Positions 1-7,257 of a DNA stretch of 41,635 nt are shown here, one piece after another. Every line of letters starts with the position of its first letter. The stretch's first letter is position 1. Below the pieces are notes generated by a model that was not told where the DNA came from, did not search any database, and saw only the letters and a program-made list of their open reading frames with translations. The position numbers were made by a program, and so were the translations under genes. Origin of the DNA: DASYVD01 sp036000545 (lineage in GTDB: Bacteria; Actinomycetota; UBA4738; CALAEC01); assembly GCA_036000545.1 (NCBI GenBank), contig DASYVD010000011.1:1-41635 (forward strand), in the 5' to 3' direction.

Positions 1-841
1 CTCCGTTCCCGGCGGCCAGGACCACACCCAGGACGCCGGGGGAGAGGTGCAGCTCCCGGACGAGGAACAGGAGATGGACCGCGCTGCTCATCCCGAGCAG
101 CAGGTTCGAGGCGGCGGCCGTCATCAGGATGGGGCGGAGCAATTGCTGGCCGAACACGTACCGAAGTCCTTCTCCGATCTCCGAGCGGAGCCGGGGGGCA
201 ACCTCGACGCGAGGCGGAGGCTCCACCGCTCGGATGCGGTAGAGGAACACGGCCGATCCGAAGAAGCTCACAACGTCCGCCAGAACCGCGGCCGGGGCGC
301 TCAGCGCGTGAACGAGCCCGCCCGCGATGCCCGGACCGGTTACCTGGGCACCAGAGCGGCCGATCTCCATCCGTGCGTTCCCTTCAAGCAGCCGCCCTCG
401 CTCCACCAGCGTGGGCAGATACGCCTGCCGGGCCACGTCGGCGAACACCGCACAAACTCCCTTGAGGAAGCCAACGCCATAGAGGTGCGCCAGCGTGAGC
501 ATCCCTGCGGCCTTCGCCACGGGGATGGAGAGGACGAGCAACGCGGAGCCGAGGTCGCAGACGATGAGGATGGTGCGGCGAGGGAGCCTGTCCGCCCATA
601 CTCCCGCGGGGAGGCTCAAGAGAAGGAACGGGAGCAGCTGGACCGCTCCGACCATGGCAACTTGGAAGGGGGAGGCTCTCACGACCAGGATCGCCAGGAG
701 GGGGAGGGCAAGCGCACTCACCTGATTGCCCAGCTGGCTGACGGTCTGAGCGGCCAGCAGGTTGAAGAAGTTCGATTGCCGGAGGAGGCTCTCGGGACCG
801 GGACGCAGCGGGGACAGCCGTCGAAACCCTGGGCGGGACAT
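1..841 (-). CDS. MFS transporter, drug/siderophore-exporter type (3' end cut by window)
   Basis: A membrane transporter of the major facilitator superfamily, probably a proton-driven efflux pump of the DHA3/EntS-like group. Reading the minus strand from an ATG at 841 gives an uninterrupted frame of about 280 residues that runs off the left edge, so the C-terminal part is missing. TM1 contains the typical QTVSQLGNQVSALALPLLA stretch (about residues 32-50). The loop between TM2 and TM3 carries the MFS signature GVWADRLPRRT (about 80-90). Further hydrophobic helices alternate with short basic loops. The substrate cannot be told. No clear Shine-Dalgarno sequence precedes the ATG, and the frame stays open further upstream without good coding character, so the start is moderately sure. 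It is divergent from the HNH gene and lies downstream of tRNA-Gly on the same strand. Confidence 0.85.
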   Translation of the reverse strand, partial: MSRPGFRRLSPLRPGPESLLRQSNFFNLLAAQTVSQLGNQVSALALPLLAILVVRASPFQVAMVGAVQLLPFLLLSLPAGVWADRLPRRTILIVCDLGSALLVLSIPVAKAAGMLTLAHLYGVGFLKGVCAVFADVARQAYLPTLVERGRLLEGNARMEIGRSGAQVTGPGIAGGLVHALSAPAAVLADVVSFFGSAVFLYRIRAVEPPPRVEVAPRLRSEIGEGLRYVFGQQLLRPILMTAAASNLLLGMSSAVHLLFLVRELHLSPGVLGVVLAAGNG

Positions 842-990
842 CCGACCGGGGCGAGGGCGACAACCGGGACCGTCGTCTCCGGCGGCCCACCACCGTCCGG
901 TACGCGGCCCGGGGGGGTCCCAATGCGGGCTGGACAGGGGATCCTCCGCGGGCGTCCTATCTCCTACATACGAAGTGTTCGGAAGGAGTT

Positions 991-1011
991 CGCTCGATGC
1001 TTAGTCGAGCG
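991..1011. repeat. 7-bp perfect inverted repeat (CGCTCGA / TCGAGCG)
   Basis: CGCTCGA at 991-997 and its reverse complement TCGAGCG at 1005-1011 flank a 7-base spacer. It sits about 150 bases upstream of the MFS start and downstream of tRNA-Gly. It could be an operator for the transporter or a weak RNA hairpin. No T-run follows it on either strand. Confidence 0.4.
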
Positions 1012-1026
1012 AGGGAATTCGCGGAG

Positions 1027-1066
1027 AAAAACTTGTCGCGGACGGCACGGCGTCGTTCCGGCGACC
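1027..1066 (-). terminator. Possible terminator downstream of tRNA-Gly
   Basis: On the minus strand, just after the tRNA-Gly 3' end, GTCGC plus CGG pairs with CCG plus GCGAC (with a 3-base bulge) and is followed within two bases by a run of five T (plus-strand A-run at 1027-1031). This resembles an intrinsic terminator ending the tRNA transcript before the MFS gene. The bulge makes it a weak call. Confidence 0.35.
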
Positions 1067-1075
1067 AGATAGGAG

Positions 1076-1146
<71 letters not shown>

Positions 1147-1157
1147 GCAGCCCTATC

Positions 1158-1163
1158 AGTTTA
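1158..1163 (-). promoter_or_regulatory. -10 element of tRNA-Gly promoter
   Basis: TAAACT on the minus strand, with its last base 11 positions before the tRNA 5' end, so transcription would begin about five bases upstream of the mature tRNA. It fits the TANNNT pattern used elsewhere in the window. No convincing -35 is seen. Confidence 0.4.
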
Positions 1164-1269
1164 GCGTCGGATGGACCCCTAGGGAGAAGAAGCTGTCAGA
1201 CAGGACCGCGGATCCGGGGCATCCGCCTATACATCGTTCATGTCAGTGCCGAGCGTCATAGTCTGAATC

Positions 1270-1707
1270 GTGGAGCTTGAGAAGTCCTGCCCGCGGTGCG
1301 GGCTCAGGAGGCCTTTCTCGCAGTTCTCATGGCGGGATTCAGCCCACACTCGGCCGCAGTCGTACTGTAAGGAGTGTGCCAACGGCGCCTGGAATAAGTG
1401 GTACGCGAATGATCAAAACCGTCGCCGCCATCTAGAGCTGCTATCGATACGCAGGCGCCGACGGAACGAACGCAACCTCCGGTTGGTGGAGGAGCTGAAA
1501 AGTCGCCCGTGCGCGGATTGCGGCCGCACCTTCCCCACCTACGTCATGGATTTCGACCACATAGGTCCCAAGACTGCCGAGGTCTCGTCCATGGTTCGGA
1601 CCCTCAGCACCGAAAGGCTGCTGGCCGAGGTTCGGAAGTGTGAGGTCGTCTGCGCCAACTGTCACCGAGTTAGGACCTACCTCTGGCTCAAGCGGAAGAG
1701 GGAATAG
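1270..1707 (+). CDS. HNH endonuclease-domain protein
   Basis: A 145-residue zinc-rib protein with an HNH-type nuclease fold. The N-terminal part has two Cys pairs (CPRC at 7-10 and CKEC at 33-36). The C-terminal part has CADC (81-84), a DFDH core (94-97) and CANCH (128-132), which together give the usual ββα-metal arrangement with paired zinc cysteines. A strongly basic stretch (RRRRRNER, about 61-68) could bind DNA. Proteins of this sort occur both on phages and as single chromosomal genes; the target is unknown. The GTG start is preceded by TAGTCT (1259-1264) five bases upstream and no clear Shine-Dalgarno, so the message may be leaderless. It stands alone between two tRNA genes, a position often used by integrating elements, though no integrase or att repeat is seen here. 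Confidence 0.8.
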   Translation: MELEKSCPRCGLRRPFSQFSWRDSAHTRPQSYCKECANGAWNKWYANDQNRRRHLELLSIRRRRRNERNLRLVEELKSRPCADCGRTFPTYVMDFDHIGPKTAEVSSMVRTLSTERLLAEVRKCEVVCANCHRVRTYLWLKRKRE

Positions 1708-1761
1708 GGCTGAGGTGCCAGGTGGGGAACGCCCCCCACAAGATGGACCAAGCCCCGATAC

Positions 1762-1767
1762 TAGAAT
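1762..1767 (+). promoter_or_regulatory. -10 element of tRNA-Pro promoter
   Basis: TAGAAT ends nine bases before the tRNA-Pro 5' end, so transcription would start about two bases before the mature tRNA. The -35 region is not recognisable. Confidence 0.4.
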
Positions 1768-1775
1768 TCACGTGG

Positions 1776-1849
1776 CGGGGCGTGGCGCAGCTTGGCAGCG
1801 CGCGGCGTTTGGGACGCCGAGGCCGCCGGTTCGAATCCGGCCGCCCCGA
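1776..1849 (+). tRNA. tRNA-Pro (anticodon TGG)
   Basis: A 74-base cloverleaf. The acceptor stem is CGGGGCG/CGCCCCG. The D arm is GCGC..GCGC. The anticodon stem CGGCG/CGCCG encloses TTTGGGA with anticodon TGG. The T arm is GCCGG-TTCGAAT-CCGGC and the discriminator is A. No CCA is encoded. The C1-G72 pair is typical for proline tRNAs of bacteria. Confidence 0.95.
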
Positions 1850-1917
1850 CAGGAACCTCAGGCCGCCTCGATCGAGTGCAGCTGGTCGAGGTGGTAGCTC
1901 CGAGCCCAGACGCACGG

Positions 1918-1942
1918 GTGGCTCATGCTCGACACGAGCCAC
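1918..1942. repeat. 7-bp inverted repeat (GTGGCTC / GAGCCAC) between tRNA-Pro and response regulator
   Basis: GTGGCTC at 1918-1924 and GAGCCAC at 1936-1942 surround an 11-base loop. It lies about 70 bases after tRNA-Pro and 100 bases before the response regulator. It may end the tRNA transcript or lie in the leader of the next operon; no T-run follows. Confidence 0.35.
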
Positions 1943-2040
1943 ACGCACTCCCTGTGACGCACTCCCTCAAGGAGGACCCGACGTTCGCCGACAACAAAGG
2001 TGGCAGAGAGCCCGTTTTGTCCCCGGACGAGGAACCGCCG

Positions 2041-2403
2041 GTGAGCCGCATCTTGGTCATCGAAGACGACCTTGCGGTCGGCAAAGTGCTGACCGTCACG
2101 CTCCAGCTCGCCGGGCACGAGGTCCGCTTGGCGCGCGACCTGTACAGCGCCCGGGACGTTCTCCAACAGCACGATGACTTCGACGCGGTGGTCCTCGACG
2201 TCAACCTCCCAGATGGGTCCGGCTTCGACATCCTCCGCCTCCTGCGCCAGGACCTCGGCCGGGAGACCCCGGTCCTGGTCCTCTCGGCGCTCAAGCAGGA
2301 GGAGAACGTGATCCGGGCTCTGGAGCTCGGGGCCAACGACTACGTGACCAAGCCGTTCGGCCCCCGGGAGCTGCTGGCCCGGATCCGGAAGTGGACCGGG
2401 TGA
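2041..2403 (+). CDS. Stand-alone receiver-domain response regulator
   Basis: A 120-residue CheY-type receiver with no output domain. The acidic pocket is E8-D9-D10, the phospho-acceptor is D53 in VVLDVNLPDGSG, the switch Ser is S82 (VLSA) and the invariant Lys is K104 in DYVTKPF. The GTG at 2041 is chosen because it starts exactly at beta-strand 1, with a GAGG purine run about 10 bases upstream. The frame stays open further upstream but runs through the tRNA-Pro gene, so it is not coding there. It is the first gene of a cassette: six bases separate it from the HEAT-repeat gene, which in turn overlaps the glycosyltransferase. It probably regulates these two by protein contact. No partner histidine kinase is adjacent. 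Confidence 0.85.
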   Translation: MSRILVIEDDLAVGKVLTVTLQLAGHEVRLARDLYSARDVLQQHDDFDAVVLDVNLPDGSGFDILRLLRQDLGRETPVLVLSALKQEENVIRALELGANDYVTKPFGPRELLARIRKWTG

Positions 2404-2409
2404 GGCCGG

Positions 2410-3771
2410 GTGTGGCGCCGGTACGGAGACGTCCTCTACGCGGTCCTGCTGTCAGTCGTTCTGACCGCTGAGGCCGCGGTCCTCGCCGCTCTCACATGGA
2501 TGTTCCTCCCCGGACTGGCCGGGCTGTTTCCGCAGTTCGATCTTCGGACCATGCTCCTCGCGGCCGTCGCCATGACCGCGATGGCCCTCGTCGTGGTGGC
2601 GGGGTTCGTCCTCGCGTACCACTCCTTCAGCGCCCGGCGGGAGCGTTTACACATGGAGGCCCTCGACGTGTGGGCCGACCGCTGGGTCCGCGTCGTCATC
2701 GAGCACCGTCCTCGGCCGGAGCCCCCCATCCCGGGAGCGGCCGTGGAGGCCCTCCTTGACCTCCGGGAAGTCCTCCGAGGAGAAGAAGGCGAGCGAGTCG
2801 ACGAGCTCATTCGCCTGTACGGGGTGGCGAAGGCCCTCGTTTCCCAGGCGGCGGGCGCTCGCCGGAAGGGGCTGGGCCGGCTTCTCCCTCGGCCACGGCG
2901 GCGATCCTTTCGCGGGACGGCCGAGCGGCTGGATTCCCTGGAGGCCCTGGCGAAGGCCCGCCTTCCCGAAGCGTTTCCGGCGATGCTCGAGCTCCTGGCC
3001 GACTCACAGATCACCGTGCGCCTGATGGCCTTGCGCGGCCTGGCCCGGACCATCGCCCGGATGCCAACTCAGACCGATAAGCACCGCTCCGCCGAGGCGC
3101 TGTGCGACCGGTTGCGGGTCGCGGATCTCCCCGGTGGGGCCATCGAGGAGTGCTTCCTGCTCCTGGAGGACACCGCTCCCATGGTCCTCCGGAACCTGCT
3201 CGAACGGCCCGGGCTCTCCTCCCTCGGGGTCGAGGAGTGGGCCGCCGACACGAGGGGGATACGCCGCCGGGGGAAGGCCCCTGGCTTCAGGACTCGCGGG
3301 CCGGGGTCGCTGCTCCGCGCGGCCCTCGACGCCACGGGTCGGCTGAAGCTCCTCGAGTTGGGCGAGCGAGCGGGGGAGTTCGTGACGTACCAGGATCCCG
3401 AGGTCCGGGCGGCGGCGATCCGGGCTCTGGGGCGGCTAGGCTATCTTCCGCAGGCGGCAGAACCGGGACTGGTCGCGGCGCTCCAGGACGACGTGGAGTT
3501 CGTGAGGGTCCAGGCGGCGCACACCGCGGTTCTTCTTCCTCCCGAAACCGCCACGGCGGCGCTGTGGGAGCTTCTCGGTGACCAATCGTGGTGGGTCCGA
3601 CGAGGGGCCGGCGAGTCTCTTGCTCGGATCACCGGGATCGGCGTCCAGGAGCTCGGACGCGCGGCGCACTCGCATCCGGACCGCTATGCGCGGCAGATGG
3701 CCGTACAGATCCTGCTGGACGGCGGGCATCTGGATGCCGCCGGGGCGCGGCGCTTGCGGGAGGCAGGATGA
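2410..3771 (+). CDS. Membrane-anchored HEAT-repeat protein
   Basis: A 453-residue protein with two N-terminal membrane helices (about residues 8-35 and 47-70) followed by a cytoplasmic alpha-helical solenoid. HEAT-like helical pairs can be picked out at about 176-220 and about 330-408, where units resemble EVRAAAIRALGRLG and WWVRRGAGESLARI. HEAT solenoids bind proteins, so it may be a scaffold linking the upstream receiver domain to the downstream membrane glycosyltransferase. The start is GTG at 2410, six bases after the regulator stop. Its TGA (3769-3771) overlaps the glycosyltransferase ATG (3768), which implies translational coupling. No enzymatic motif is seen. Confidence 0.75.
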   Translation: MWRRYGDVLYAVLLSVVLTAEAAVLAALTWMFLPGLAGLFPQFDLRTMLLAAVAMTAMALVVVAGFVLAYHSFSARRERLHMEALDVWADRWVRVVIEHRPRPEPPIPGAAVEALLDLREVLRGEEGERVDELIRLYGVAKALVSQAAGARRKGLGRLLPRPRRRSFRGTAERLDSLEALAKARLPEAFPAMLELLADSQITVRLMALRGLARTIARMPTQTDKHRSAEALCDRLRVADLPGGAIEECFLLLEDTAPMVLRNLLERPGLSSLGVEEWAADTRGIRRRGKAPGFRTRGPGSLLRAALDATGRLKLLELGERAGEFVTYQDPEVRAAAIRALGRLGYLPQAAEPGLVAALQDDVEFVRVQAAHTAVLLPPETATAALWELLGDQSWWVRRGAGESLARITGIGVQELGRAAHSHPDRYARQMAVQILLDGGHLDAAGARRLREAG

Positions 3772-5240
3772 TCTGGGACACGACCATCCTGTGGTTCCAG
3801 CAGGGCATCCTGGTCTACTTCGCCGTGCTGAACCTGCTCTACGCGCTATTCGGTTATCTGGGAATCCGTGCGGTGATCGTGTACGCGAGGGGGGTCTCGC
3901 GGGTTGCCCTGAGAGACCTGCTGGAGCTCGAGTTCTACAAGCCGGTCTCGATCCTCGTGCCCGCGCACAACGAAGAGGGCAGCATCGTGGCCAGCGTCAG
4001 GTCGATGCTCAGCATCCATCACCCCGAGTTCGAGGTGGTGGTGGGCCATGACGGCTCCACGGACCGGACCCTGGAAGCCATGGCGGAGGCATTCTCCCTC
4101 GTCGAGGTGCCGCTCGTGTACCGGAAGGCCATCGAGACCAAGCCGGTCCGGCGGATCCTGCGATCGGTGCGGTACCCCAATCTCATCGTGGTTGACAAGG
4201 AGAACGGCGGGAAGTCCGATGCCGTGAACGCCGCGCTGAACGTGGCCCGGTACCCGCTGGTGTGCGCGGTCGACGCGGACTCCCTGCTGAATGCGGAGGC
4301 CCTGCTCCGGGCGTCCCGTGCCTTCGTGGAGGACGACCGAGTGGTGGCCGTGGGAGGGACGGTTCGTCCGCTGAACGGCGCAGTGATCCGGGGAGGGACC
4401 GTGCGGGAGCTTCGGGTGCCCAAGCGGTGGCTGGAGCGGTTCCAGATCCTCGAGTACGCGCGAGGCTTCTTCACCGGACGAGCCGCCTGGAGCAAGTTCG
4501 GGGCGTTGCTCATCATCTCCGGGGCCTTCGGCGTGTTCCGGCGTGACGTGGTTCTGGAGGCCGGTGGGATGTGGACCGGAACGGTCACGGAAGACATGGA
4601 GCTCGTGGTCCGGCTTCATCGGATGAGCTTCGGGAAGCAGCGTCCGTACCGCGTGCTGTTCACGCCCGACCCCATCTGCTGGACCGAGGTCCCCTCTGAC
4701 CTTGGGACCCTCAGGCGGCAGCGGAACCGGTGGCATCGGGGGCTGTGGGAGACGCTGTGGCGGCACCGGGACATGGTGTTGCGCCCCCGGTACGGGTCGG
4801 TCGGGCTGCTGGGCCTTCCATACTTCTGGCTGTTCGAGGGCCTCGGGCCGGTCGTGGAGATCCTCGGGTACGCGACCCTGGTCGTCTCCATCGCCACGGG
4901 CTCGTTGTTCGCCGAGTTCGCGGTGCCGTTCCTGATTCTGTCGGTCCTGTTCGGGATGCTCCTTTCTCAGCTTGCTGTGGGAATCGAGACTATGCTGCTG
5001 GCGAGATACGAACACATCTCCGACCGGCTTCGCCTGTTCGTGGCGTGCTTCCTGGAGATGTTCGGCTACCGCCAGCTCATGACGTGGGAGCGGTTCATCG
5101 CGACCTTCCAGATTCGTCGGAAGCGCCATAGGTGGGGAGAGATGAAGCGGGTGGGGATTCCGGTGCGGGACAGGGCTGCGGAGCCGCGGGACGCCTCCGT
5201 CCCGGCACCGGACTCTCGGAGCGAGGCTCGTCCCCTATAA
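3768..5240 (+). CDS. Family 2 processive-type glycosyltransferase, membrane-embedded
   Basis: A 490-residue polysaccharide-synthase-like enzyme related to the PgaC/BcsA/hyaluronan-synthase group, which polymerises a sugar nucleotide and exports the chain. An N-terminal membrane helix (about 6-38) precedes the GT-A catalytic domain. Catalytic motifs are present in order: SILVPAHNEE (61-70), DGSTDR (95-100), DADS (169-172, the metal-binding DxD), TED (274-276, catalytic base) and QRNRW (318-322, the QxxRW acceptor motif). Three to four more helices follow (about 342-410), then a basic cytoplasmic tail. The ATG at 3768 overlaps the HEAT gene stop. No PilZ domain, export partner or polysaccharide-modifying gene is adjacent, so the polymer is unknown. 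The stop codon lies within the -10 of the tig promoter. Confidence 0.88.
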   Translation: MIWDTTILWFQQGILVYFAVLNLLYALFGYLGIRAVIVYARGVSRVALRDLLELEFYKPVSILVPAHNEEGSIVASVRSMLSIHHPEFEVVVGHDGSTDRTLEAMAEAFSLVEVPLVYRKAIETKPVRRILRSVRYPNLIVVDKENGGKSDAVNAALNVARYPLVCAVDADSLLNAEALLRASRAFVEDDRVVAVGGTVRPLNGAVIRGGTVRELRVPKRWLERFQILEYARGFFTGRAAWSKFGALLIISGAFGVFRRDVVLEAGGMWTGTVTEDMELVVRLHRMSFGKQRPYRVLFTPDPICWTEVPSDLGTLRRQRNRWHRGLWETLWRHRDMVLRPRYGSVGLLGLPYFWLFEGLGPVVEILGYATLVVSIATGSLFAEFAVPFLILSVLFGMLLSQLAVGIETMLLARYEHISDRLRLFVACFLEMFGYRQLMTWERFIATFQIRRKRHRWGEMKRVGIPVRDRAAEPRDASVPAPDSRSEARPL

Positions 5241-5241
5241 T
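5236..5241 (+). promoter_or_regulatory. Promoter -10 (TATAAT) upstream of tig
   Basis: A perfect TATAAT at the end of the glycosyltransferase gene. The predicted start of transcription, seven bases after the last T, falls on a GTG at 5248 that opens a 16-codon frame. The tig ATG at 5274 would then have a leader of about 26 bases. No clear -35 hexamer 17 bases upstream (CTCTCG). Confidence 0.55.
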
Positions 5242-5247
5242 CTCCCG

Positions 5248-5298
5248 GTGATCCCGGCCGGCCCGCTCCTCCCATGCAAACGACCCTCGAAGAAGTAG
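5248..5298 (+). CDS. Possible leaderless 16-codon upstream ORF overlapping tig start
   Basis: The GTG at 5248 lies exactly 6 bases after the TATAAT, so it would be the first codon of the transcript. It encodes the 16-residue peptide VIPAGPLLPCKRPSKK, ending with TAG at 5296-5298, in a different frame from tig and 25 bases beyond the tig ATG. If translated it would influence tig initiation by coupling or interference. This is inference from spacing only; no homologue is known to me. Confidence 0.22.
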   Translation: MIPAGPLLPCKRPSKK

Positions 5299-6590
5299 AC
5301 AAACACAAGGTTAAGCTGACCGTCGCCGTCCCCCCGGACGAGGTCCGGCCGGTGCTCGACCTCGCGTACCGGCACATCGCGGGGCGGGTCAGCGTGCCGG
5401 GCTTCCGCAAGGGGAAGGTCCCGCGCAAGATCATCGATGCCCAGGTCGGGCGGGACACCGTGCTCCAGGAGTTCCTGGAGCACGCACTGCGAGACTTCTA
5501 CCTCGGGGCAGTCCGGGAGCACGAGCTGGCCCCGATCGCCGACCCCGACTTCGATGACCTCGACGTCGGCGACATCGAGGGTACGGGATTCCGGTTCACC
5601 GCCACTGTGGAGGTGCGGCCCCGCCTGTCCTTCGAAGAGGCCGACTACAAGGGCATCCGCATCGATCGTCCGAGCTCCGACGTCACCGAGGCGGACGTGG
5701 ACGAGCAGCTCGAGCGGCTCCGGGACCGATTCGCGGAGCTGGAGCCAGTCGGCCGCCCCTCCCGCCGCGGAGACTACGTCGTCGCGGACATCCGTGCCTA
5801 TGTCCACGACCAGGAGGTCGCCGAAGCCTCCGGACAGGGAGTCCTCTACGAGGTCGGGAGCGGACAGCTCGTCCCGGAGCTCGACCAGGAGATCGAGGGG
5901 AAGCGCAAGGGCGAGATCCTCAAGTTCAACGCGAAGCTCCCGGAAACGTTCGGTGAGCGGGCCGGCCAGGAGGTTACCTTCCAGATCCTCCTGAAGGAGG
6001 TCAAGGCGAAGGTGCTCCCCGCCCTCGACGACGACTTCGCCCGAACTGCCTCCGAGTTCGACTCACTGGACGACCTTCGGGCAGACGTAAAGGAAAAGCT
6101 CGGGAAGCTCAAGGAGGGCTCGGCCCAGGCGGCCCTGCGGGACCGGGCCCTGGAGGCCCTCATCGACAAGGTCGACGTAGAGCTACCCGAGCGCTTGGTC
6201 GACTCGGAGACGGAGTCCCGCGTTCAGAGCGCCCGCGAGCGGGCCGACAGCCAGGGGGTCAGCCTGGATCAGATCCTGGAAGCGTCGGGGGTCGACGAGC
6301 TGCAGTTCCGGTCGGATGCCCGGGCGCACGCCCTCCAGGCCATCAAGGCGGACCTGGCCCTGGAGGCCGTGGCCCGGGCCGAGGGCATCCAGGTCTCGGA
6401 CGAGGAGGTCGATGCCGCGGTGCACGAGATCGCCGTACAGCTCCAGAGAGAACCGAAGGACGTCCGGCGGTCGTTGGAGCGCACCGGACAGATCACATCA
6501 TTGGCCGGTGATATCATCCGAGACAAGGCACTCAACCTCGTCGTGGAGCGCGCCGAGGTAGTGGAACAAGAGGTCGGAGGCAACCGATGA
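5274..6590 (+). CDS. tig: Trigger factor (ribosome-associated chaperone / prolyl isomerase)
   Basis: Trigger factor binds the ribosomal exit tunnel and shields nascent chains. At 438 residues it has the usual length. The N-terminal ribosome-binding domain carries the signature GFRKGKVP (43-50). The middle FKBP-type domain runs from about 150 to 245 (RRGDYVVADIRAYV to the LPETFGERAGQEVTFQI region). The C-terminal helical arms follow. The start ATG at 5274 gives the standard N-terminus MQTTLEEV. Its TGA overlaps the clpP ATG by the ATGA pattern, so chaperone and protease are co-translated. The region upstream has a perfect TATAAT. Gene order tig-clpP-clpX is the common bacterial one. Confidence 0.97.
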   Translation: MQTTLEEVDKHKVKLTVAVPPDEVRPVLDLAYRHIAGRVSVPGFRKGKVPRKIIDAQVGRDTVLQEFLEHALRDFYLGAVREHELAPIADPDFDDLDVGDIEGTGFRFTATVEVRPRLSFEEADYKGIRIDRPSSDVTEADVDEQLERLRDRFAELEPVGRPSRRGDYVVADIRAYVHDQEVAEASGQGVLYEVGSGQLVPELDQEIEGKRKGEILKFNAKLPETFGERAGQEVTFQILLKEVKAKVLPALDDDFARTASEFDSLDDLRADVKEKLGKLKEGSAQAALRDRALEALIDKVDVELPERLVDSETESRVQSARERADSQGVSLDQILEASGVDELQFRSDARAHALQAIKADLALEAVARAEGIQVSDEEVDAAVHEIAVQLQREPKDVRRSLERTGQITSLAGDIIRDKALNLVVERAEVVEQEVGGNR

Positions 6591-7216
6591 AGAACTATCT
6601 CGTCCCCATCGTCATCGAGCAGACGAACCGCGGCGAGCGGTCGTTCGACATTTACTCGCGACTCCTCAAGGACCGCATCGTGTTCCTGGGAACGCCGATC
6701 GACGATCAGGTGGCGAACCTGGTCATGGCCCAGCTGATCCACCTCGAGTCCGAGGACCCCGAGAAGGACATCAACGTCTACATCAACTCCCCCGGTGGCG
6801 ACATCACGTCACTCTTCGCCGTATACGACACAATCCAGTACATCCGCACCGACGTCTCCACGATCGTGATGGGACAGGCTGCATCCGCGGCGGCCGTGCT
6901 CCTCGCCGCCGGGACGAAGGGCAAGCGATTCGCCCTCCCGCATTCGCGGGTGCTCATCCACCAGCCCCACGGACAGGCCGGCGGCCAGGCCGTGGACATC
7001 GAGATCCAGGCCAAGGAGATTCTTCGGTACCGGCAGCTGCTCGACGAGATTCTGGCAAAGCACACCGGGCAGGCACTGGAGAAGGTGAAGAAGGACACCG
7101 ACCGGGACTTCATCATGACCGCGGAACAGGCTAAGGACTACGGGATCGTCGACGAGATCATCAGTTCCCGGAAGGTTCGCGCGGAGCTTGCGGCCGCGGT
7201 CGCAGCGTCGTCGTAA
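6587..7216 (+). CDS. clpP: ATP-dependent Clp protease proteolytic subunit
   Basis: A 209-residue serine protease that forms the tetradecameric degradation chamber for ClpX/ClpC. The catalytic triad is visible: S100 in MGQAASAAAV, H125 in LIHQPHG and D174 in TDRD. The substrate-binding strand INSPGGD (67-72) is intact. The variant AASAAAV after the catalytic Ser, in place of AASMGA, is one I associate with an actinobacterial ClpP paralogue. The ATG at 6587 overlaps the tig TGA. Many Actinomycetota carry two tandem clpP genes that form a mixed ring; here only one lies between tig and clpX, so a second copy, if any, is elsewhere. The N-terminal propeptide is short or absent. Confidence 0.97.
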   Translation: MKNYLVPIVIEQTNRGERSFDIYSRLLKDRIVFLGTPIDDQVANLVMAQLIHLESEDPEKDINVYINSPGGDITSLFAVYDTIQYIRTDVSTIVMGQAASAAAVLLAAGTKGKRFALPHSRVLIHQPHGQAGGQAVDIEIQAKEILRYRQLLDEILAKHTGQALEKVKKDTDRDFIMTAEQAKDYGIVDEIISSRKVRAELAAAVAASS

Positions 7217-7257
7217 GATATCGGGGTTCATAGCCCGGAGACCGAGGGTGGGGGGCC

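Noticed and set aside
47..1072. 341-codon plus-strand frame at the left edge
   Set aside because: The minus strand reads a clear MFS transporter over the same bases; the plus frame is Gln/Arg/Glu-rich shadow and runs through to near tRNA-Gly.
1792..2040. N-terminal extension of the response regulator back into tRNA-Pro
   Set aside because: The extension would start inside the tRNA gene and adds no domain; the receiver fold begins exactly at the GTG at 2041.
3846..5129. 427-codon minus-strand frame opposite the glycosyltransferase
   Set aside because: Antisense shadow; His/Pro/Arg-rich low-complexity translation and no motif, while the plus strand has all GT2 motifs.
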